The translations under genes were made by a program, and so were the position numbers. A DNA stretch of 64,000 nucleotides from the NCBI RefSeq assembly GCF_004363955.1, contig NZ_SNZR01000011.1, positions 1,736,001-1,800,000 of the forward strand, in the 5' to 3' direction. The first letter of the stretch is position 1. Each line of letters starts with the position of its first letter. This DNA is from Enterovirga rhinocerotis (GTDB taxonomy: Bacteria > Pseudomonadota > Alphaproteobacteria > Rhizobiales > Beijerinckiaceae). This document shows positions 56,471 through 64,000 of the stretch, piece by piece. The notes beneath the pieces were generated by a model. It ran no database searches. It worked only from the letters and a program-made list of their open reading frames with translations, and was not told the origin of the DNA.

Positions 56471-56474
<4 letters not shown>
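56025..56474 (-). CDS. DUF6163-like membrane protein
   Basis: A 149-residue inner-membrane protein with four hydrophobic segments: LSLAWLVKGLAAWGMILGV, ACIVYFAVIDIVAAIGLWL, GGVLWLLAVMSHLIIAVFF and LLIALFIVAIMMYLTISWLA. The cytoplasmic N-terminus is charged. This family is found beside ldtR and hemB in Hyphomicrobiales; its function is unknown. Its start overlaps the upstream hydrolase stop (ATGA at 56471-56474). Confidence 0.75.
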
Positions 56475-58687
<2,213 letters not shown>

Positions 58688-58733
58688 AGCGCCCCAACCG
58701 CGCAAGAGGTCGCTCTCCGCCCTTATGGCCGCG

Positions 58734-58860
58734 ATCCCTCCGTTGAGGAGGGGCGAGTCGGCGCCAGCCGACCGGGGTGGGGTGCCGCCACGGCCGGGAT
58801 GTCCCCACCACCCCGGCTCGAAGCTCCGCTTCGGCTCGGCCCTCCCCTCCGGGGAGGGAT
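58734..58860 (+). repeat. GC-rich palindromic repeat, family A, copy 3 (intergenic)
   Basis: A 127-bp unit bounded by ATCCCTCC and GGGGAGGGAT, nearly identical to 4722-4847 (shared GGGGTGGGGTGCCGC, GGGATGTCCCCACC and GGCTCGAAGCTCCGCTTCG). It lies 46 bases after hemB in the convergent gap with sdhE. A second short hairpin follows at 58880-58899. Confidence 0.92.
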
Positions 58861-58879
58861 CACGGCCTCAGCGGTTCGG

Positions 58880-58899
58880 ATCCCGGCTTTCGCCGGGAT
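58880..58899. terminator. Short perfect hairpin (ATCCCGGC-TTTC-GCCGGGAT)
   Basis: Eight-base perfect arms around TTTC, 17 bases past the sdhE stop. This sequence type also occurs as a dispersed repeat in alphaproteobacteria. It may terminate sdhE transcription; there is no T-run. Confidence 0.5.
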
Positions 58900-58916
58900 G
58901 AGCGGGTTTGGTGAAC

Positions 58917-59201
58917 TCACCCCGCCCGAAAAGCCCTCAGGCGGCCGAGCAGCGGCGTGTCGCGCTCGCCCGGCGGCGTCTCCTGCTCGGCGATCCAGGC
59001 GAAGACCTGAGGGTCAGGCAGGTCCATCAGCGCCTCGAACTCGTCGAGCTCGGCCTCGGACAGGCCCGCCATCTCCCGGTCCGCGAAGCGGCCCATGACG
59101 AGATCCATCTCCCGCATCCCGCGATGCCAGGCGCGGAACAGGGCGCGCTTGCGGCGCGGGTCGAGAGCGGCGGCGGCCGCGGTATCGCGAGGAGCGGACA
59201 T
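58917..59201 (-). CDS. sdhE: Succinate dehydrogenase flavin-attachment factor SdhE
   Basis: A 94-residue assembly factor helping covalent FAD attachment to SdhA. The invariant RGxxE motif appears as AWHRGMREMDLVMGRFAD, followed by LSEAELDEFEALMDLPDPQV and FAWI. It is divergent from recG (46-base gap), an arrangement usual in alphaproteobacteria. Confidence 0.93.
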   Translation of the reverse strand: MSAPRDTAAAAALDPRRKRALFRAWHRGMREMDLVMGRFADREMAGLSEAELDEFEALMDLPDPQVFAWIAEQETPPGERDTPLLGRLRAFRAG

Positions 59202-59247
59202 CGGAGCCCTATAGCGCCAATCAGGATCGCGCTAAAGCGGATGCTCC

Positions 59248-61371
59248 ATGTCGCTCCGCCCCGCCCTTCTCGATCCCGTCTTCGCGCCGCTCTCCTCGCT
59301 CGCCGGGATCGGACCGAAGGTTGCCGCCGCCTTCGACAGACTGCTCGGCGAGCCGGGCCGGCCGGCCCGCGTCGTCGATCTCCTGCTCCACCTGCCGAGC
59401 GCCTCCGTCACGCGCGAATTGATGGGCTCGATCGCCGAGGCGCCCGCCGGCACGCCCGTCACGCTCGCGGTGCAGGTGACGTCCCATCGCCCTCCCCCGC
59501 CGGGCCGCGGGCGGGCGCCGTTCCGCGTCCTGGTCGAGGACGGGACCGGCGACGTGACGCTCGTCTTCTTCGGCCTGCCGGCCCCGCGCGTCGTCTCGAT
59601 GCTGCCGATCGGCGCCCGGCGCTTCGTCTCGGGCACGATCGAGCTGTATGACGGCCAGCGCCAGATGGTGCATCCGGCCCGCATCCTCGACGAGAGCCGG
59701 GCCGAGAGCGCCGGCGAGAGCGAGCCGGTCTACGGCCTCACCGAGGGCCTCTCCTCCCGCCTCGTCGCGAAACATGCCGGAACGGCGCTCGCGAAGCTGC
59801 CCCCGCTGGCGGAATGGCAGGACCCGGCCTGGCTGTCGCAGCAGGGCTGGCCGCCCTTCGCCGAGGCGCTGAAGGCGGCTCATGCCGGAGCGGGCGAACC
59901 TCAGCGGGAGGGCGAGGAGGCGCCGCCCGATCCTGCGCGCCGCCGCCTCGCCTATGACGAGATCCTCGCCTCGCAACTCGCGCTCGCGCTGGTCCGGGCC
60001 GCGAACCGCTCCCGGCGCGGCCGGCCCAATGCCGGCGACGGCAGCCTCATGCGGCGCATCACCGAGGCGCTCCCCTTCCCGCTCACCGGCGCGCAGGAGC
60101 GCGCGATCGGCGAGATCCGCCGTGACCTGAAATCCGAGGAGCGCATGCTGCGCCTCCTCCAGGGCGATGTCGGTGCCGGCAAGACGCTCGTCGCCCTGCT
60201 CGCCATGGCGAGCGCCGTGGAAGCCGGGCGGCAGGCGGCCCTCGTCGCGCCGACCGAGATCCTCGCCCGCCAGCACGCGGAGCGCATCGCCACCATGGCC
60301 GAGCCGGCCGGATTGCGCATCGGCATCCTCACCGGACGCGACAAGACCCGCGAACGCCGGGAGACCCTCGCCGCGCTGGCCGAGGGCCGGATCGACATCG
60401 TCGTCGGCACCCATGCCCTGCTCCAGGGCGAGGTCGCCTTCCGCGATCTCGGCCTCGCCGTGATCGACGAGCAGCACCGCTTCGGCGTCCACCAGCGCCT
60501 TGCACTCGGCCAGAAGGGCGAGGCGGTGGACATGCTGGTGATGACGGCGACGCCGATCCCGCGCACGCTCGCCTTGTCGGCCTTTGGCGACATGGACATC
60601 TCCGTCCTCGACGAGAAGCCGCCGGGCCGCCGGCCGATCGACACCCGCCTCGTCTCGTCCGACCGGCTCGACGAGGTCACGGATGCGGTGGCCCGCGCCA
60701 TCGGGCGGGGCGATCTCGTCTATTGGGTCTGCCCGCTCGTCCAGGAATCGGAGGCCGTCGACCTCGCCGCGGCCGAGGACCGCCACCGCGACCTCGCCGC
60801 GGTGCTCGGCGAAGACGCCGTCGGCCTCGTCCACGGCCGCATGGCGCCGCGCGACAAGGACGCGGTGATGACGCGCTTCCAGGGCGGCGAGATCAAGGTG
60901 CTCGTCTCGACGACGGTGATCGAGGTCGGCGTCGACGTCTCGCGCGCCACGGTCATGGTGATCGAGCATGCCGAGCGCTTCGGCCTCGCCCAGCTTCATC
61001 AGCTGCGCGGCCGGGTCGGGCGCGGCGAGCGGCCCTCGGTCTGCCTTCTTCTCTACAAGGGCCCGCTCGGCGAGGCGGCGAAGGCCCGCCTCGAGACGCT
61101 GCGGCGGACGGAGAACGGGTTCGAGATCGCCGAGGAGGATCTGCGCCTGCGCGGCGAGGGCGAACTCCTCGGAACGCGGCAGGCGGGGGCCGCGAATTTC
61201 CGCATCGCCCGGCTCGACACCGACGCCGATCTCCTGCCCGCGGCCCGGGACGACGCGCGGCTGATCGTCGAGCGGGACCCGACGCTCTCAGGCGAGCGCG
61301 GGGAGGCCCTGCGCCTCCTCCTCTATCTCTTCGAGCGCGACGCCGGCGTCCGCTTGCTGCGGGCGGGCTGA
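59248..61371 (+). CDS. recG: ATP-dependent DNA helicase RecG
   Basis: A 707-residue fork-remodelling helicase. The N-terminal wedge/OB region spans residues ~1-190 (LLDPVFAPLSSLAGIGPKVA; FRVLVEDGTGDVTLVFFG). The helicase core has LLQGDVGAGKTLVALLAMA (Walker A), LAVIDEQHRFGVHQR (the RecG DEQH box), VMTATPIPRTLALSAFGDMD, and later IEVGVDVSRATVMVIEHAE and LHQLRGRVGRGERPSVC. The C-terminal accessory region (RLRGEGELLGTRQAG) is present. Complete and normal in size. Confidence 0.97.
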   Translation: MSLRPALLDPVFAPLSSLAGIGPKVAAAFDRLLGEPGRPARVVDLLLHLPSASVTRELMGSIAEAPAGTPVTLAVQVTSHRPPPPGRGRAPFRVLVEDGTGDVTLVFFGLPAPRVVSMLPIGARRFVSGTIELYDGQRQMVHPARILDESRAESAGESEPVYGLTEGLSSRLVAKHAGTALAKLPPLAEWQDPAWLSQQGWPPFAEALKAAHAGAGEPQREGEEAPPDPARRRLAYDEILASQLALALVRAANRSRRGRPNAGDGSLMRRITEALPFPLTGAQERAIGEIRRDLKSEERMLRLLQGDVGAGKTLVALLAMASAVEAGRQAALVAPTEILARQHAERIATMAEPAGLRIGILTGRDKTRERRETLAALAEGRIDIVVGTHALLQGEVAFRDLGLAVIDEQHRFGVHQRLALGQKGEAVDMLVMTATPIPRTLALSAFGDMDISVLDEKPPGRRPIDTRLVSSDRLDEVTDAVARAIGRGDLVYWVCPLVQESEAVDLAAAEDRHRDLAAVLGEDAVGLVHGRMAPRDKDAVMTRFQGGEIKVLVSTTVIEVGVDVSRATVMVIEHAERFGLAQLHQLRGRVGRGERPSVCLLLYKGPLGEAAKARLETLRRTENGFEIAEEDLRLRGEGELLGTRQAGAANFRIARLDTDADLLPAARDDARLIVERDPTLSGERGEALRLLLYLFERDAGVRLLRAG

Positions 61372-61375
61372 GGGG

Positions 61376-62038
61376 TCATGCCGTGACGCGGCGCGCGGCG
61401 ACGCCGTTCAGGCGCCACCAATCGATCGGGCTCGAGGACCGTCCGGCCTCGGCCTCGCCCTTCGTCACCGTCATCAGGACATGGGCCTCGCCGAGGCCGC
61501 CGTTCTCGGCCCGGTGCGGCAATTCGGAATCGATGAAGATCCCGTCGCCCGCCCGGAGCCGATGCTCCTCCCCGGCGACATGAAAGATCACCTCGCCCGA
61601 GAGCACGTAGCAATGCTCCTGGCCGGGATGGGAGACGAGCGCCTCCATTCGGTTCTCCTCCGGGAAGACGAGGTGGAACACCTCGATCCTGTCGAGCGCA
61701 GCGCCCCCGGCGAGCGCCTTCCAGCGGTAGCCCGTGCTCTCGATCTCGGTGAACCCGCCGGGCGAGGAACGCCTGTGCACCGACACGCTCGTGCGGGCCG
61801 GGGCGCTGTCCTCGTCGACGAAGAGGTCATTCAGACTGAGCGAAAGCGCCGCGACGATCTGGATGAGATTGGCAATCGAGCTCGAGGCCTGGCCGCGCTC
61901 GAGCTTCGAGAGAAATCCCTCCGATAGCTGCGTGCGCTCGGCGAGCGTGCTGAGCGTCATCCCGGAGGCGAGCCGGGCCCTGCGGATGCGCTGACCGATC
62001 TCGCGAGTGGTGCGCGCGGTGGCGTCGTCGTGCTGCAT
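61376..62038 (-). CDS. XRE-type regulator with C-terminal cupin domain
   Basis: A 220-residue regulator. The N-terminal HTH is IGQRIRRARLASGMTLSTLA, then RTQLSEGFLSKLERGQASSS. The C-terminal cupin ligand-binding domain shows HPGQEHCYVLSGEVIFHVAG, then LRAGDGIFIDSELPHRAENG, with metal-ligand His and Glu. The start at 62038 (MQHDDATA) was chosen because the frame further up is unlike the family. It is divergent from the LivK-type binding-protein gene at 62181, and a palindrome lies between the two. The likely role is substrate-responsive control of that gene. Confidence 0.88.
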   Translation of the reverse strand: MQHDDATARTTREIGQRIRRARLASGMTLSTLAERTQLSEGFLSKLERGQASSSIANLIQIVAALSLSLNDLFVDEDSAPARTSVSVHRRSSPGGFTEIESTGYRWKALAGGAALDRIEVFHLVFPEENRMEALVSHPGQEHCYVLSGEVIFHVAGEEHRLRAGDGIFIDSELPHRAENGGLGEAHVLMTVTKGEAEAGRSSSPIDWWRLNGVAARRVTA

Positions 62039-62139
62039 GACCGCGACGTAGCGTGGTCTTTCATGACGTGCAAGCCGCCAACCATGCCGACGGGATAGGC
62101 AACTGCCGCCGCGCAAGGCTGAACCTGGATGAAAATTAT

Positions 62140-62158
62140 ACTTGCATCATATGCAAGT
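62140..62158. promoter_or_regulatory. Palindromic operator candidate in the divergent XRE-cupin/LivK-type promoter region
   Basis: ACTTGCAT-CAT-ATGCAAGT: perfect 8-base arms with a 3-base spacer, in AT-rich DNA between the two divergent starts (62038 and 62181). A further half-site ATGCAA occurs at the binding-protein gene's ATG. Binding by the XRE-cupin regulator is inference. Confidence 0.62.
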
Positions 62159-62180
62159 TCAGCATTCAGTATGTCACCTC

Positions 62181-63404
62181 ATGCAAACACGGAGTTCGGT
62201 CGTGACCTCTTTCCGTCGCTGGGCCGCCTTGCTGGCAGCCTCGGCCGCCCTCCTCGCAACGCCCGCCCAGGCGCTCGATCGCCCCGTCAAGATCGGCATC
62301 CTGAATGACCAATCCGGTCTCTATGCCGATCTCGCCGGGCCCGGCTCGGTCGAGGCGGCGCGGCTCGCCATCGAGGATTTCGGCGGCTCGGTCCTGGGGC
62401 GGCCGGTCGAACTCGTCTCGGCCGACCACCAGAACAAGGCCGATATCGGGGCCGGCATCGCCCGGCTCTGGTTCGACAAGGAAGGCGTCGACGTCATCGC
62501 CGACTTCTCGAACTCCGCCGTCGGCCTGGCGGTGCAGGCCATCGCGAAGGACAAGCAGAAGGTCACGATCGTCGCGGCCGCCTCCTCCGCCTTCACGGGC
62601 AAGGCCTGCAGCCCGAACTCGGTCCAGTGGGTCTATACCAGCCGAACCAACGGCTACGGCCTCGCCAAGGTCCTGTCGGCCCGCGGCGCCGATAGCTGGT
62701 TCCTCATCACCGTCGACTACGCGTTCGGCCATGCCTTCGCGGACGAGATCCGCAAGGCCGTCACGGAGGCGAGGGGCAAGGTCGCCGGCGAGGTGCGCCA
62801 TCCGCTCGCGACCCAGGACATGAGTTCCTACCTCCTCGCTGCGCAGGCCTCGAAGGCGAAGGTGATCGCCCTCGCCAGCGCCGGCAGCGACATGACGACG
62901 ACGGTCAAGCAGGCAAGCGAGTTCGGCGTCGCCGGCGGCGCGACCATCGTGACGCCCATCGTCTTCCTGACCGACGTCCACGCCATGGGACTCAAGGCCG
63001 CGCAGGGGCTGCAGTTCCTGACGGCCTTCTACTGGGACCGCGACGAGGCGAGCCGCGCCTTCGCCAAGCGCTTCTACGACCGCCACAAGGCGATGCCGAC
63101 CATGACCCAGGCAGGCATCTACTCCTCCGTGCTGCACTACCTGAAGGCGGTGAAGGCGGCCGGCACCAACGACGCTTCAGCCGTCATGGCCAAGATGCGC
63201 GAGATCCCGGTCAGCGATGCCTTCGCGCCCAAGGGCTTCGTGCGCGAGGACGGCCAGATGATTCACGACATGTATCTCGTCGAAGTGAAGAAGCCCGAGG
63301 AGTCGAAGGGACCCTGGGACTACTACAAGGTCCTCGCGACGGTGCCGGGCGAAGAGGTCTTTCAAAGACTCTCCGAGAGCGAATGCCCGCTCGTCAAGAA
63401 ATAA
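62181..63404 (+). CDS. Branched-chain amino-acid-type ABC substrate-binding protein (LivK-like), second paralogue
   Basis: A 407-residue periplasmic protein. A signal peptide, RRWAALLAASAALLATPAQA, cut before LDRP, precedes VKIGILNDQSGLYADLAGPG. It shares much of its sequence with the protein at 6799-8001 (for example EDFGG, SADHQNK, DYAFGHAF, DYYKVLATVP). The ATG at 62181 and a GTG at 62202 are both plausible; the GTG has GGAG upstream and gives 400 residues, the same as the paralogue. An Ldh-family dehydrogenase gene follows 35 bases later, so the ligand may be a hydroxy acid or keto acid rather than an amino acid; this is inference. Confidence 0.88.
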   Translation: MQTRSSVVTSFRRWAALLAASAALLATPAQALDRPVKIGILNDQSGLYADLAGPGSVEAARLAIEDFGGSVLGRPVELVSADHQNKADIGAGIARLWFDKEGVDVIADFSNSAVGLAVQAIAKDKQKVTIVAAASSAFTGKACSPNSVQWVYTSRTNGYGLAKVLSARGADSWFLITVDYAFGHAFADEIRKAVTEARGKVAGEVRHPLATQDMSSYLLAAQASKAKVIALASAGSDMTTTVKQASEFGVAGGATIVTPIVFLTDVHAMGLKAAQGLQFLTAFYWDRDEASRAFAKRFYDRHKAMPTMTQAGIYSSVLHYLKAVKAAGTNDASAVMAKMREIPVSDAFAPKGFVREDGQMIHDMYLVEVKKPEESKGPWDYYKVLATVPGEEVFQRLSESECPLVKK

Positions 63405-63439
63405 CCGCCGCCGGAAACAGGTTCAGGGAAGGAACGATC

Positions 63440-64000
63440 ATGCAAGACGCCATCCGCCTGTCGTTGGACGAGGTCCACGACACCGCCAAGTCGCTGCTCT
63501 CGGTTCAGGGCTTCAGCGAAGCCCACGCCGCCGCCATCGCCCGCACGGTGACGGCGGCGGAGCGGGACGAATGCCGCCATCATGGCCTCTTCCGCATCTC
63601 CTTCTACGTCAATTCACTGAAGGCCGGGCACGCCTCCCCCGATGCGGAGCCCGACGTTTCCGACCTCGCACCGTCGGTTGTTCGGGTCGATGCGAAGCGC
63701 GGCTTCTCCCCCCTCGCCCTCGAATACGGCTACGCGCCGCTGATCGAGCGGGCGAAAGCCCAGGGCATCGCCGCCCTCGCCATCAACAACGCGCTGAACG
63801 TGGCGGCGCTCTGGCCCGAGGTCGAGCATCTGGCGGAGGCGGGCCTCGTCGCCTTCGCCTTCGTCTCGGCCGCACCCTATGTCGCGCCGGCCGGCGGCAC
63901 GAAGCCGCTCTTCGGCACGAACCCGATGGCCTTCTCCTGGCCGCGCTCCGGCGGACATCCGCTCGTCTTCGACCAGGCCTCGAGCGCGAGCGCGCGCGGC
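63440..64000 (+). CDS. Ldh-family (malate/L-lactate/sulfolactate-type) NAD(P)-dependent dehydrogenase, 3' end outside window
   Basis: The reading frame opens at the ATG at 63440 after an AGGGAAGGAA Shine-Dalgarno and stays open to the window edge (187 codons). The start QDAIRLSLDEVHDTAKSLLS leads to AAERDECRHHGLFRISFYV and KPLFGTNPMAFSWPR, with a conserved His in the first and the cofactor region in the second. This is the type II malate/lactate dehydrogenase fold, whose members reduce or oxidise 2-oxo/2-hydroxy acids, ureidoglycolate or cyclic imino acids. It is probably in one operon with the binding protein. Confidence 0.9.
   Translation, partial: MQDAIRLSLDEVHDTAKSLLSVQGFSEAHAAAIARTVTAAERDECRHHGLFRISFYVNSLKAGHASPDAEPDVSDLAPSVVRVDAKRGFSPLALEYGYAPLIERAKAQGIAALAINNALNVAALWPEVEHLAEAGLVAFAFVSAAPYVAPAGGTKPLFGTNPMAFSWPRSGGHPLVFDQASSASARG

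Overview
The window is GC-rich, densely coded chromosomal DNA of an alphaproteobacterium, most likely order Hyphomicrobiales (Rhizobiales). The evidence is a stand-alone F0 cluster (atpI-B-E-F'-F) without the F1 genes, a Mg-type HemB next to an LdtR-like MarR regulator and a DUF6163-like membrane protein, an aerobic-type cobaltochelatase subunit CobN, and several families of GC-rich palindromic repeats of the kind common in Methylobacterium/Bosea-like genomes. The genus cannot be fixed from the sequence. No tRNA, rRNA, CRISPR, transposase or phage gene was seen.

Layout. 1-8 kb: end of a sugar-type ABC permease, an ASCH/winged-helix protein, a divergent MFS/ArsR pair, a HIT/deacetylase pair, aspartate dehydrogenase divergent from a Bug-type binding protein, and a LivK-type binding protein. 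8-19.5 kb: HtpG, a hydratase, an OprB-type porin, a ZnuD-like TonB receptor behind a Zur-like palindrome, CysG and a membrane-anchored hydrolase. 19.7-23.5 kb: complete sulfate transporter operon (sbp-cysT-cysW-cysA). 23.5-28.1 kb: minus-strand run of MFS pump, YkgJ-like protein, MsrQ-like protein and acyl-CoA ligase. 28.3-32.6 kb: MBL hydrolase, NAD kinase, an Imm50-like orphan, an HD protein and a SAF-domain oxidoreductase. 32.8-35.5 kb: ATP synthase F0 operon with a clear terminator. 35.5-42.1 kb: LysR/TauE pair, Ntn-hydrolase-like protein, Hsp31, D-threonine-aldolase-like enzyme and a Tat-exported amidohydrolase. 42.2-55.1 kb: cobalamin region (btuC, btuD, cobC, cbiB, cobQ, cobO, cobN, cobU) with a cobalamin riboswitch in front of cobU-cobN. 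55.3-64 kb: LdtR-like regulator, DUF6163, HIBYL-CoA hydrolase, hemB, sdhE, recG, an XRE-cupin regulator divergent from a second LivK-type binding protein, and the start of an Ldh-family dehydrogenase.

How it fits together. HemB makes porphobilinogen. CysG carries a uroporphyrinogen-III methyltransferase domain that can feed siroheme (for sulfite reduction, matching the adjacent sulfate transporter) and, in principle, cobalamin. The cobalamin region holds cobalt insertion, adenosylation, amidation, side-chain and nucleotide-loop steps plus a BtuCD-like importer. The corrin-ring methylation genes, cobS/cobT and a binding protein BtuF are not in this window.

The most unusual feature is the cobalamin region. 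Two type II toxin-antitoxin modules flank cobQ, one joined to it by a GTGA overlap. Three GC-rich palindromic repeats of intergenic type sit in frame inside cobN (two different families) and cobC (one), each adding an extra segment to an otherwise normal-length enzyme.
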